Assembly (NCBI RefSeq): GCF_000524195.1
Contig: NW_020170421.1
Coordinates: forward strand, 72,500-136,499
Direction of reading: 5' to 3'
DNA from: Echinococcus granulosus
Taxonomy: Eukaryota > Platyhelminthes > Cestoda > Cyclophyllidea > Taeniidae
Length of the DNA: 64,000 nt
The translations under genes and the position numbers were made by a program. Shown here piece by piece: positions 37,871-50,049 of the stretch (its first letter is position 1; every line of letters begins with the position of its first letter). The notes beneath the pieces are model-generated. The model worked only from the letters and a program-made list of their open reading frames with translations, had not been told where the DNA came from and did not search any database.

Positions 37871-38982
37871 TGTAACACCCCAAGTTTTCAATGAAGTCAT
37901 AAAAAGCCAATGTAATGTGGGATGCTATTCATTAGTGATGTGCAGAGGGGCCGGGAGGCTACTAGCATGCCCCGAATTCCATTCTGTAGATCAGAATTAT
38001 CGCCTATAGGAACTGAGGAATCAACGTAGTTTAACACACATTTAAATAAACTATCAAACCACTGCATAGCTCTCACCCCTTCTTTAGGTGTAACCTAGCT
38101 CTCTTTTTGATAAGCCGTTAGTATCGGTCATTATAACGTAGTCGGTGTTTTAAAAGTCATCCTTGAAATAGGAACATCAGCCAATGAATTTTCTTTCATA
38201 GTAAAATGGACTTAACCTTAATGTCACTTGCCCATCTCAACAATTCCACCGTCTCCGGAGTTTTGTCTAATTTATGAAAAGAGGAAGTTCACTGTCATTT
38301 TGCTGCTTATGATCAGACCATACCCTACAGAGAGGATATCTCGTAGGCCAATCTTTGGTCCGGAAGCAGAGCCACTTAATATAAACTCGATTTAGAGTAG
38401 ATTTACGTGGATAATATTTCGCATTTATTCCTTCTCGCCACTTTGTTTCTACTTCGTTGCGACCCAGCCATCCATTCGGGTTCCATTTAGCTAGTAGGAA
38501 CTTGGAAGAGATGTCTCCTGTCCACGAAATTAACATCCGTAGGCAGCTCCACAATTTCCTATTCAAATGATTCAAATCTGGTGTAGCTCCAGTTTTTATT
38601 AGCATTCTTGCAGAACAAGGAATTAGGCTGAATGCCAAAGGTGGATGCATTTTTATTTCTGCCGTTAAGAGTCCCCATAGATCTGCTCATCCGCACCAAA
38701 TCTCCTTCTTCTGTAGCGCTCCGACTTAGCATTTAGCAGCAGAAATTACGTTATTTGTGCTCTCCTATTGGGTTCATTTATCGCTACGACCAACGTAGCC
38801 TCTCAAGTCTTCTCCAAACTTCTATCAGACTGAAATAGCATAAAAGAATATAAATTAATGGCATACAGAGGGGCTGGGTTTTACTACCATATTTCAAAGG
38901 GCATACGTCACAGCTAAAGTACAATCTGCAGGGACTGAATTGCCTGTGTAGTTAAACAAACAATTAAGCAAAATATCAAAAC
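37871..38982 (+). mobile_element. TRIM-like element with both terminal repeats, strongly diverged
   Basis: Left terminal repeat at about 37871-38059 and right at about 38794-38982 flank a ~735-bp internal region. The two terminal repeats share GAGGGGCTGGG/GAGGGGCCGGG, CTACTAGCATG/CTACCATATTT and a TATCAAA end. The internal block is recognisable at 38446-38476 (CACTTTGTTTCTACTTCGTTG, then CGACCCAGCCATCC). Divergence between the repeats is high, so this looks like one of the older insertions. The 127-codon minus-strand frame at 38267-38650 lies wholly in the internal region and has no recognisable domain. Confidence 0.72.
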
Positions 38983-41343
38983 ACTACTGGTTATTTCATC
39001 ATTTTTACCCCCTTAAGCACAAAATCCTTTTTCCTCAAATGCTCATAGTAATAACTAAGTAGTGCTTTAGCCGCCTTTTAATCTATTTCATCCAGTAGAA
39101 AGCATCTCGGCTCCCAAATTTCGAGTTCCTTCACTTCTATATCTCGAAAACCCTGCACAAACAGAATTGCAAACACCGAAGAAGCCTTCAAGTATTTTAT
39201 ATTACAATTTCCCTCAAATACCATATTCTGGACATTGATACTGCATCTCCTCCATTTTAGAAGATACCATCTGAAGTCAGGCTTTGTACTACCATTAGCT
39301 TCGAGCTAGTCATGCCATAGAATCCAATGCCCACGGCGGTCCATCGCGCTGAAATGACTCATTCCACCACTGAAACCTCACCCCTTGGGATGCAGTATCG
39401 GGAACCGAAGGCAAGGGGGAGGAGGGAAAGGGAGGGCGAGGGGAAGGGAGCATCCAGAGAAGCTGTGCCATTGCGACTAATGGCCGACCGGTTGGCCCAT
39501 TCAAGCCCTTGGCCCTGACTGCAATACGGTTGATCGGTGCGTCAACATGCTAGACAAGCGGTAGGTTTAAGTCACTCCATCTGCTGAGTCACCCCTGGGG
39601 TATTGATATGCTTATGGTGATAATGGTGGCGGTGGTGATGATGGTTCGATCTCTTGCGCACTTCAAATCATATCCGTGGGGACTAAAACACTGGCATCCT
39701 CTGACTTTTCTCATTTTAGTATTGCTAGTGCAAGTGTAACTGACACCTCCGTGGCTACAGCAGGGAAATGTATATGGATGATTTGTAATACTATTCCATT
39801 TAAACGGTGCCATTCAGAGAGGAGGCGAATTGATGAATTGAACCTCGTGAATGAAGAGTAGTCAACATCTGACAACCTAGAGAAAAGTTCCGTGTCCATA
39901 CCTTCCTAAACATGTACCCGATCCGCCTTCTTTACTTTACGCAACAAATATGACTAAACCAAATCAGCCTGGGTGTCCTAAGTGTATGAGGGCCAGGGAA
40001 GAGGAGATCTACGAGCCTCGCCCCACAATTTATTGGAAGGCTTTACCTATTTTAAGTTGTTGAAATATAGCAAAGTGTGCATTTTCCAGAGAAAAGTAGT
40101 CAAAGGCTTTCGCAACCAAGGTTCTAGAGGAAAGTCGACTATCACATTCAGACGTTTTTTGCTCTGGTATGCCATTTTTTTATCCCGAGACCAATACTAT
40201 TTCCCATTATATTTTATTAATTTAAATTTAATTTAAGTGTTTGCATGGCGAGTTGATGCTACCAGTCCTCATAAATGGCGCACACTAATTCTGTCTAACA
40301 ACAATACCAAGGAGGCTAAATTCTCAGGTAACTTTGATTCTTCCAGTGCAGACTTAGTTTGCTGTCAATGGAAAGCTCTGTGCATTCGTAATTGGTGGTT
40401 AACCACGGCTAGTCGCATGGGTTTCCTTTTCGTTTTTTCATTTGATAACATAAATAATTTACTAAATAATCCATCATAACAGACAAAACAAGTGCACGGG
40501 TTTTGGGGCACATAAAGTGTTTACCTCTACCAGTCTGCTCTGTTAACGGACATCATATGATGGAGGTGGAAGTCAGATTTACTTATTTGCATTTAGCTCC
40601 ATGCTCCCTTACATTAAATACTCAACCTAATTAACGAATTGTTGTTTACCTATTTCTTTTGTACTTATCCCATCGAATTTCGTTCCGGCCTTAGCGATTT
40701 ATCGAATTAGGGCATACTTCAATTAGCTACCTAATTATGAAAGACCCTAAAAAGCTCTCCTCTTACAATTCGTTTGATTTCAAAATTGACTTTAAAAGCG
40801 ACTGCACTTTTAATTAATCCGATATTATGTGCATTTTATCCATTCTTACATAAATGTTATTTGCAGTTATTTCATTTAAGGGTACCGATACACGAGTGGC
40901 TATGGAGTAAGGAGAATTTTTTGAAAGAAGTCATTTGTCTTAGCCAGTTCCAACTTACTACTGCTCAAGTGCTTAAATAAAATTACCCTTGAACACTTCA
41001 TATCTACCTCTTCAGAGTATGACAGCTCACGAGAACCATCACATCAATTAAGGATAGAAATAAGGGTGGCTTGAGAGCTTGGAATCGGTTTGAGAAATTT
41101 CAGCACGCGTTACAGTGTAAGAACCCAACGATATAACCCAATTCGTGCTTATATATTTGGCAAGCCTTATTTGGATTTTGGTCTGATTAATTATTAATTA
41201 ATAACGAAATTGCATTTGACTAAAATTAGGAACTTCCTAAATTACCGGCGGGGAAATGCAATGTGGAAAGATTTTGTAGAAATTTTTATTCTGAAGGGAT
41301 TATGTATATTTCATGGTGAAAAAATGAAGCTTGTGAAATGTTC
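38983..41343. other. Intergenic DNA with a G-rich patch
   Basis: Contains a GC-rich, purine-strand tract at 39415-39450 and a GRT-rich stretch (ATGGTGGCGGTGGTGATGAT) near 39623-39642. I see no supported gene. Overlapping short frames on both strands at 39310-39518 reflect the GC-rich patch. Confidence 0.5.
39415..39450 (+). repeat. G-run tract with quadruplex-forming potential
   Basis: Thirty-six bases of almost pure purine (one C, at 39437) with at least six runs of three or more G separated by one to four bases. It satisfies the usual G3+N1-7 pattern for an intramolecular quadruplex on the plus strand. Confidence 0.7.
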
Positions 41344-42311
41344 TATGGCAAATTGAGACTTTCTGAAGGCAAAATAGGACATAATGCTGGGATATTATGG
41401 GAGTACAGAAGGTCTGGGGTACTAATGGCATATCCTAGAGGCCATACCTCTCAGCGGAACTATAGAAGCAGAGTCTTAATTGCCCACAAAAATGAACCGA
41501 AGAGTTAAACTAACAATTAAAGTGTTACATAATCCTCCATCCAGCCAACTGCTTCAGCCCTAGAATTTGCGGAGAACTAAAAAGATATTTGACTTCAACG
41601 TCACTGATCCCTCTTGATAATTTAACTGGATCTGAAGCTTCATCCTGTTTGGGACTGGCCACCACGAATGGTTACAGCTACCAGTAAGAATAGTGGCCGA
41701 AAAGTGGAGTCGTTTAAAAAGGGGACAGGGTTTTAAACAGTTTAAGGGGATACAGTACCGCCTCTGTTCCACCTTGCCACTTTGTTCCCACTTCAGTGCT
41801 GCCCAGCCATATCTACTATCTGGGTTCTATCCAGCGAATGGAGAGTTAGAGAAGGTGTCACATGTTCACTTAGTTGACATCTTCACACAGTTAGCGTAGA
41901 CAGGTCTGTAACGAACTTTTCCAAAAGGTTCACAGTTAGTTTCACTTTAGTTTACAATCGCATGCCTGGTGAACACGAGACTAGGGTAGTTGCCAAAGTT
42001 GGATGGTGTTTTCACCCCTTCTGCTAGAAATCATCAGAGATTCTCTTATCCGCAACATATACCCTTCTTCCGTCACATTGAGGTTTGGCCTTTAAGAATA
42101 CAAATCAGAGTAGATGACATTTTGGGTCGTATTCTCTTTGAGCTACCGCCAATGTAGCTCCTCTAGACTTCCCTGGGATAGACTATGCATTGTCGGCGTA
42201 CAGAAGAGCTGAATGCTACTGTTATGGCCCAGAAGCACATACCACCTTGTTGAAGCATTAATTTACCTCAAAACCAAAACAGGAAGATAGATAAACTATC
42301 TAAGTTTTACA
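41344..42311 (+). mobile_element. TRIM-like element with both terminal repeats
   Basis: Left terminal repeat 41344-41529, ending GTTACA and well conserved in its tail (GAAGAGTTAAACTAACAATT near 41492). Right terminal repeat 42153-42311, beginning TGTAGCTCC and ending TTTTACA, with an internal deletion. The internal region of ~620 bp carries the block CACTTCAGTGCTGCCCAGCC at 41789-41808 and the short hairpin CTGG-loop-CCAG near 41820-41834. GTTC precedes and GTCC follows the element, possibly a decayed 4-bp duplication. The 70-codon minus-strand frame at 41560-41772 is repeat sequence. Confidence 0.8.
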
Positions 42312-43497
42312 GTCCATCCGCATTAACACGGTAAGGCTCCATTTGATGTGGGGTCAGTCCCGCATAAGATCTTATCGTCGCTATGCAAAAGTAAAATGCA
42401 GGTGCAAAGGTAAGATTTCGTCATCGTTTAACATACGCGAAGGCATTGGCGAATAAGCACTTCAAGGTATCCAAACTTTGTGTCGTGGTAAATATAGTTG
42501 AGGAACTCATCTGAAGTCCTTAATGCTGTCTCATTGAGATAACGTTCTCTAGGAAAACAAACATCTTTTTTGTTTATGAGAACCGTGCTGCTAGGATCTT
42601 CCGCCTTAAGTAAATTGCACAGGGGTGGGTAAAATATGTTTCAGTAATTATCAGCATACTGCTGGAACAGGTAGGGAAGTTCCAATATTTGACCTTATCA
42701 ACTAAAGAGTATCCAGCGCATCCCTGTTCCTCGTCTGCATTAGCCACTTGACCTTGGCCAACCATAAAATCAAAATTTCTGTCCAGACTCCACTCCCCTT
42801 TTCATGTAGCACAGCAATGACCTCAGAGATACGGTGACCTCAATATAATTAATCTGCCTAGGGAACCAGATGTTAGCTATCTCCAACCTCTTAGTTCTAT
42901 ACGGATTCGTGTTCCAGTTAGCTACATAAATCAACGCAGCATATGCGATTGCAGCACTTGAGATAGCAAATTTTGACACGATGATAACCCGTCTTGACGG
43001 ATAAAATATTCTGCCCAAGTTTTAATTCAAGTTTCAAGAATTTTCCAGGTTTTTTGTCAAAGAATTATGGCTTGTGGTATTCTCTGATTCTATTTACGGC
43101 CATTTAAATGGGCACACTTATAATCGCAAAATTTCCCAAAAGTCGCTCACCATAATTTTACCCTCACCAGGGACGAAATAAACTCGCGTCTGTTGGAAAG
43201 GCTCTGCTAGAATAATCATAAATTTTTACCTCTCCATCTGGTTGACATTAATGCCACTGTCGTTGATCATGTACCCACGTCACCTGTTAAATGTAATTTG
43301 AAAGTGCAGCTAAATTATAAGAAGCTTACTTTCATGTTTTATGCAATTCATTTAATCCGTCGAAGAGTCATTAATATGAGCTGTGATTCGCGGAGGCTTA
43401 TAACTAACTCGGTAGTCTTACGAGTTCCACCCATAGTCCTTGTTTATATACCCCGACATAGGAAATGTATTCCTCCACCCCTCCATCAGAGATGAAG
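42312..43497. other. Intergenic DNA with no recognised gene
   Basis: No supported gene. The first bases after the preceding element may still be family-internal sequence, but I cannot define a boundary. Confidence 0.45.
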
Positions 43498-44596
43498 TGT
43501 GGTATTTAGGTTGGTCGTTTAATTCCTTCTTTTGATTTCAGGGACATTCAAGGCTCCACGATTGTATTCTTGCTATGTAGCATGGCCTCTCGGCCACACC
43601 AGTAGCCCTAACCCTTCTGTATATCGCCAAAGCGTTTTTCTCTGAGGATTATGACTTCCTTTGCCTACAGTAAAGTCTCGCAACGCCGCAGTGGTGGCAA
43701 CGGAAAGTAAACCCAATCCAAGGAGACAACTACCTTGACTCCCATTCCTAACATGGCAAACATTAACGTGACGGAAGAAGAGCATATGCTACTAGCGGGA
43801 GAGTTTGTGACTATCCCCAACACGAGGGATGGAAATGACATCTCCCTTCGACAACTATCCCAGTCTCGCTTTTTTTTCCTAAGAATGCTATTAACAAACT
43901 GAAGCAACGCCAAATGTGGCTGTAAATCATCTGAAAAAGTTCGATACGGTACAGCCTACATTACCTCCATGAAGAGGTCAGCAGAGTGAACACGTGAGAC
44001 CACCTCCACCTTTCCACCAGCTGCATTGAATCCAGGTAGATATGAATGAATAGCACGGAAGTAGAAACGAATTGGTGAGGAGGAACAAATGCGAAACCTT
44101 ATCATACCGAAACTACTCTAAATTTCTTCCCTTATTAAATGACCCTGTTTTGGACAAATGTTCTTACGACTAGCAATGGATATTCATGAATGCCAGCGCA
44201 ATCATCTTTCCCCCAATACAATTCTTAAGCAGAGAAGGAATCCCAGATCCAATGGAATTGCTAGGAGGGATCCGCGACGTTGCAGTCAAATGCCTTCTTG
44301 TTGCACGTAAATTCGATGACCGACATGGCTGGTCGGTTGTTTGATGGTTTTTTCTTACACCCACTACGTTGTGATGGCCAACGTGGGAGGATGGCCAAGA
44401 GGAAGCGCTGAGGAGGTCATTAAAAATGGGAGAGTGGCAATGTAAAGCTATGATAATTTTTCTGCTCTTCGTACTTTTTTGCGGGCTCCTAAGACTCCGC
44501 CTTTGTACTTACCCCAACATTTCTGTACAATTATAATACATTTTTGTCCTAATATTATGACTTCCTCCTTCTCCAGGAAAGCCTCAGGGGACTACA
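43498..44596 (-). mobile_element. TRIM-like element with both terminal repeats, minus orientation
   Basis: On the minus strand, the 5' terminal repeat is 44441-44596 (TGTAGTCC start, TTACA end, with a deletion) and the 3' terminal repeat is 43498-43690. The internal region of 750 bp is collinear with the element at 59458-60544, sharing GACGGAAGAAG near 43770 and 59729, and GTGAACACGTGAGACC/GTGAATACGTGAGACC near 43986 and 59938. GAAG precedes and GAAA follows the element, a possible imperfect 4-bp duplication. Frames at 43573-43913 and 44170-44364 lie inside it. Confidence 0.78.
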
Positions 44597-45039
44597 GAAA
44601 TTTTCTCTGCACAAAGTATTTATGCTTTTCATGTTAGAATAGAGAGAATGCAAAATGAGGGCATTCAAAAGTGCTCGGTTTTGTTCAAGAAACCCTACCC
44701 GATGAACATATTCTCAAGTTAATTTAAGAATTTCCACTTATCATATTTTGCGTACGTAATTTTCAGTACTACAATAAATTTTGTACGGAAGTATGTTCCG
44801 TTTTAAGCATTTTCACGTGCTTCCAATGATCCACATACTTTCTGTACACGGTAAAATACCCAACATTAAAGTAGTCAAGCAAATAGGCACTATAGCTCAA
44901 AAATCTAAAGCACAGCGTCGAAATTGTTTCTCCAGTCAAGTGTTTTGGAACATTTAAGCGTTAGGGCAAAAGATCTCCTCGAGGCGGTATTGTTGCTCGA
45001 TTACTTAAACATAGTGAGGTGTTACTTGGGTTAGGCTCC

Positions 45040-45505
45040 GCATTTAAGCGGGTACCGTGGACAGCTTCGCAACGAATTTTCTTAGATAGTTCATGGCCAG
45101 TATGGATTCATATGATACTACCATTCCTGGAGAATACGGAACTGGAGTGGATATTGAAGGTGGACGTCCCTTTTAGCCCTTCTATTAGGGGCCGTCGCAG
45201 TTCCTCCCATCCGCAGCATATTTCCTCCTTCCGTCAAGTTAAGATTTAGCGTTCAGTAATAGAAATCGAAACTATTACCTTTAAGGATCAGAGTCGCTTT
45301 CCACTGTCACTAGTTTAGCTATCAAAGACCTCCCTGACGAAGAAGGGGAGTATAATGCTAGGGTGGAACATATTTTTTCCTGACGTAGAAAAGGGCGGCC
45401 GCTGGTATAGACTGGAGGCCATATCGTTTGTAGAATTGCAAAGGTGGAACCTTAAGTCTTCCTAAAATCAAGACCATAAGTTAAAAAAAAAATTAAAGTA
45501 CGACA
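45040..45505 (+). mobile_element. TRIM-like element, 5'-truncated (internal 3' part plus right terminal repeat)
   Basis: Internal sequence from about 45040 (GGGTACCGTGGACA, matching AGGTACCGTGGACA near 58514), including GGGGCCGTCGCAG near 45188, runs into a terminal repeat at about 45314-45505 that begins TTTAGCTAT and ends GACA. No left terminal repeat is present upstream. Confidence 0.7.
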
Positions 45506-46961
45506 TAGAGATCATTTTGTTAGCGATCTGTTCAAAGCATATTTAGGTGTTTATTAATGCAGATGCGGTGGGACCAAATCTGTCAGGCTACTTAAAACAG
45601 TGTGCACTGACAAAAAGAGAGAAATGCTCCAATTGAGGAGAAGTGAAATAATTGCCAACGATACATAAATGTAAACACCTTAAAGCATGCATTACGATCT
45701 CACGCCTGTAGTAAATGTGATTTCTTGCATCGGTGATTCTTGGCGTGGAGGAGGAATTAGTCTTAAATGACTTGGTTTCACTACCAAATTATATTAGAGG
45801 GGAGGAGCAAAACTCCGCTAAGATAATTATCCACTTAATCGGGTTCATCTTCCCTTCGAACCTTGTATATGGAGGCAAGTATTTTAATAGCTGTTGATGA
45901 ATCAATAATGAGACATCAATCTTTACTTTGAAAACAGAGAAAATTTTGCAACAAGGAATACCGAACTGAAGAGATATTTGTGTAAGTGAAAAAAGTAAGA
46001 GAGTTTCGTATATGCAATTTTCCAGTTCAGACAGCCAAATTCTACTATATTAGGAAATTTTGCATTTTCGCCACTCGTCAGTAGGTGCGTAAGTCTAACT
46101 GCCAACTCTGAGTTTCTTACTTTGTAAGAGCTTTGAGGGGATCACAAAAAAGCATGTCCTAAAACTCAATAGTAAATTAAAAGAACTGCTTGGAAACCTT
46201 CATTGTTTTCTACCATGTGGAATTCAGAATCAAGGTCGTACGCATCGGTAACACAATTGATACGCAATATATGCCGTGTCAACTCTTCACTACTATGCGA
46301 GATGTTTACGGAGGTAAATGTCCTTTAAAAGGGTTATGAATTGGCCATGCGTGAGGTCACTTAGTCATTTGATTGCTGTTGCTGTTATTGTTTGCATTAG
46401 TGAAGTATTTTACCTGCGTTCAGCTGTATGCGCTATGGGGAGCAGATAGGTCAAAACAGGTCATATCGCAGTGGCAGTGTGACTGTCTAGCAGATTTTGT
46501 AGATGGCCTATACGGTTTGCGCAACTATTTTTCTCAGAGGGGATTCCAAAATGTGAGTGCTAACTGTGGTTTTTTGGAGGAGCCGTTGACTGTAGTTGCT
46601 TGTTTTGCCTAAGGGATTAAATTCACTGAGGCCCGTCCTAGTGGAGCAGATGCTGCATTGTGGGTGACATTGGCAAAAAGGCTCGTGCCACTGACGGACC
46701 AGAAAATGTTCACCTAATCCCCTGCATTTGACTGGAAAAACTTTTGCTTCTTTAAATGAGATTTAATCAATAAAATGCATCTTCGTGTTATGACATGAAT
46801 GTAGGATTTTTTCTTCCAAACGTTGGAACATTGGCTTCCAATAATTCATTTACAGATGTAAAAAATAGTCCAATTGTCTTTAGAGACCAATAATTGATAG
46901 AGGCTACGTCAAAAGCGAATTTAATGTGTATATTTCATGACATAGCTGGCAGATCGTTATA
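45506..46961. other. Intergenic DNA with no recognised gene
   Basis: No supported gene. The 79-codon plus-strand frame at 46373-46612 starts with a hydrophobic stretch but has no recognisable family. Confidence 0.5.
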
Positions 46962-47137
46962 TGTGTGATTAAGTGTTTAAAACTTCGCTTTGGTTTCGTA
47001 GGCACCCAAGGCTCAGCTTTTGTATTTTACCGGGTGGCACGACCTCCAGATCATGCCAGTAGATCCCAGCCCCTCCCCACTTCGGCAATGCGATTTCCAC
47101 TCTGGTGTTATGTGATCTTCTGTCTCGGGACGCTGCA
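46962..47137 (-). repeat. Solo terminal repeat, minus orientation, with 4-bp flanking duplication
   Basis: 176 bp. On the minus strand it starts TGCAGCGTCCCGAGAC and ends ..CACA. It is flanked by an identical TATA at 46958-46961 and 47138-47141. The 75-codon plus-strand frame at 46965-47192 is repeat antisense sequence. Confidence 0.78.
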
Positions 47138-49164
47138 TATATTTACCCAAGATATTAATGAGAATATGAAAAAAATTGGGAAAAATCAGTAATTTTACAT
47201 CAAAAAGCCAAAGATCGTATCGATGGGCCTAGTCGCTTCTGATACGACAATTTGTATTAAGTAATCTCATTTTTACAAGAAAGCATTTGCATCAGGTCTT
47301 TTGTCTATACGTCTGGTCCCCTGATATGTGATGGAAAAAGAGAAATTGAAGATAAGGCAGTTTCAAAGTTTCGGATTAACTTATCCTTTCCAGTATACTT
47401 TTTGTTTCCTTCAAAGAAGTTGTAAGGAACTGATATTTGCTAAATTGCGCATTTGAGAAAGTGAACTCTTCACTCTCTGTGGGTTGTTACAGCATCCTGA
47501 TGGCATGAGCACTAGCCCATATTTACAGCCTCCAGTTCCCATGCATGCTACTAATAAACTCCTCTTCAGTAGTAGCATGCATATTCACGAGTCCATAAGG
47601 GAGTTGAGGCTTTACAGTTTGGTAAATTAATTTATACAAAATCATTCCCAATAAATAAATTTCAAAGCTTGCAGATCCTCACGAATGCTCCACAATTAAA
47701 ACCCAGCATTAGCAGTGATATTACAGCTCGTGTCCAATAATGACCTGTTGATCTTAAGGAAACAAAACTTGTCCCGTTATTTGAATTGTCGGAAAGACTC
47801 TTATTTATTGAAAAATTACTCTAATCATTTTAGACAAAATCACATCGTGCCAAGCCAAATGCATGTCGGTGTTTTAAGCTGACAATGCTGCAGTCTCAGG
47901 AGAAGTCGATGACCGCGTTCAAACTTTTCTATTATTCTGATATAATGACAAGCGTGATAAATATATGCATCCCTCTGGCCTCAGCAAAAGGCGCGTCAAA
48001 ACCGGAATGTTTGTGTTGAAGATTATTTCATTATCTTTCTGAAAATTTTTCATCCATCTAACGTAAGATTGAATAGTCATCCTGTTTACTTCCTGTACCT
48101 ACTTCCGGGCTCTCGTCCAGTAAAACTGATTAGCTAACAGTTGGCATGGTCGTGGACGCATTCCAAGGAGGAAAAACACAAAGATTTCCCATCACAGCTC
48201 CCGACTGTGTTGTCAACGTCTTCAGTCCATTACTGAGACCAACTAATGGACAACTGTTCAATGCTTGATCGAAGAAAAGGACCGCTTTCTTTGAGGTTTA
48301 TGCATTCTCTTTTCCAAAATAAGGAGAGCATAGGCTTATATCAACATCATTGCATGGATGAGATTTGGGAATTTGGCAGGGCGACCTCCCTTAAATCAAC
48401 CAATTCTTGCACACTTAGGGAGGCTCTAAGAATCTACTACCTGATTATTCAATGCTACACTCTCGCGCCATTGTCAAAATTGTATTTACAAGTACCATTA
48501 ATTAAAAAACGACTACGTCATAAGCAAAATAAAAGCATTGTGCAGTATTTTTATGACCACCAGTTTTAATATGACACATGGCTGTAAGATCTTGCGCAGT
48601 GTAAATACCGACTAGAACCATGTGATGCAAGTGTTTATCCGATTAAAAGAGCACGGTGTTCCAAGGCTTTAATTTATTACTTGCTTACCTCCTAGCACAC
48701 CCAGTCATATGTAGGAATTCAATCGTAAATGGCAATTTTTGCAAGGGCCCAATGACTTATGGGCAGTAATGTGGAAAATTACCTGATGAAGTAAAGAAAC
48801 AAATACTGAAGCCTTTTAGATTTAAATTCTGACATTTTTCTATTTATTACCATAAAGTTATCTTTTACCTTCAGCGTATTACAGCAAGCATCCAAAAGGC
48901 TAAGTCATTTGGATGAGTGCAAATTCTTGCATCCTGAACAGCTTACAAAAAATTGGGGAAAAAACATTCGAGAGCTTGATGCCACTACATATGGTCAAAG
49001 TTCAAGACGGTTCTCGTTGTCAAACTCAAGTGCCCATATTTGGTGAGCACACAATATCTAACCAGTCAACTTCGGTTCGACTTAACTTGTCACTTATTGC
49101 AGCACACCTCATTTTAAATACCTGAATTTAAACGAAGTGCATATCTCCTTCTTCATTCACGAAG
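47138..49164. other. Intergenic DNA with one clear hairpin
   Basis: Contains the 12-bp hairpin at 47541-47582. The 107-codon frame at 48246-48569 has no recognisable domain. No family copies. Confidence 0.5.
47541..47582. repeat. Perfect 12-bp inverted repeat with 18-nt loop
   Basis: ATGCATGCTACT at 47541-47552 pairs perfectly with AGTAGCATGCAT at 47571-47582. No T-run follows. It is not part of the dispersed family. Confidence 0.85.
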
Positions 49165-49344
49165 TTACTAATGACCCGAGTCTTTTCTGAAGACGAAAGA
49201 TAATGTATTGCCAACAAAGAAGGACTGGAGGGGCTACTGGCACGTCTCAGAAGCCAAGCCCCCCAGCAGAAGTATAATGGCCCTGCCTTTCAGTATCCTC
49301 GAAGCCTTGACGAAGAGTTAAACAAACAACCAAAGCATTGAACA
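49165..49344 (+). repeat. Solo terminal repeat of the TRIM-like family
   Basis: Collinear with the family: GAGTCTTTTCTGAAGACGAAAG near 49179 and a GACGAAGAGTTAAACAAACA tail near 49309. The first ~10 bp are degraded and a ~25-bp stretch around the usual GGGCAGAATATG is deleted. An alternative 3' end is the TATTACA at 49345-49351. Confidence 0.72.
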
Positions 49345-49856
49345 ATATTACAACTTCATGTTGACGGTCCTTAATATGAGTTGGATGCAATATTTAAAAG
49401 CTTTCACCTTTAGCTAAAGTGCTGTACTAATCTGTTTACACTGCCCATAATAGTCCTTGTAAAGATCATTTGGTTCAAAAGCTAAAACTGGCAAGTTTTT
49501 AAAGCTAATGACTTCATGCGCCAATAAATTTCTTGTACTCTAGATTGATGCAATAGCGACCACGAAATATTGTAAATAAATCATTTTAACTTATTCCACC
49601 ATAATCCAACCCCTATTTAAAAAATAACTCGGCTTTTGGATGATGCTAAAGGTATAAGAAGCAAAAGTTGCTGAACATTAAGAAGAAAATCTATCAGCCA
49701 ATCAACCACATCTTTGAACTTATCGGCATAATTTTTCTGCTCTGTTTTGGTATTAGGTGCCATTCATTAAAATATTGTATAATTTATTGGCAAAACTCCG
49801 GAAGAAATTAGATTTTACGGCTTTCAAGAAAAGTTTGTTCATAAATCAGGAGACAT

Positions 49857-50049
49857 CATAGCGTCCCAAGCCCTTTCCGAAGGTGAAGGAAGACGTAACA
49901 CTAGGACTGGATATATATTACCGACGTACAGAAGGAATGGAGGGCCATGCCACTATCCTTTCTCCCATCTCTTCTGTACTTCGGCAGTACATATCCTGCC
50001 CTAGTGTTATGTCTCCATTCTTCTTCAGGGAAGTTCCAGGGTGCTATAA
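49857..50049. repeat. Head-to-head inverted pair of terminal-repeat halves (snap-back copy)
   Basis: 49857-49942 is the 5' half of a terminal repeat in plus orientation, up to ACGTACAGAAGGAATGGA. 49943-50049 is the 5' half of a terminal repeat in minus orientation, ending AGGGTGCTATAA. The two halves are reverse complements over roughly 85-90 bp with scattered mismatches, separated by about 20 bp. The 63-codon frame at 49883-50074 is an artefact of this structure. Confidence 0.8.

Noticed and set aside
38267..38650. 127-codon minus-strand open frame
   Set aside because: Lies entirely in the internal region of a TRIM-like element and runs antisense to it. The frame is not kept in the other copies I could compare.
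48246..48569. 107-codon plus-strand open frame
   Set aside because: Mixed composition with no family resemblance and no coding neighbours; not supportable without conservation data.
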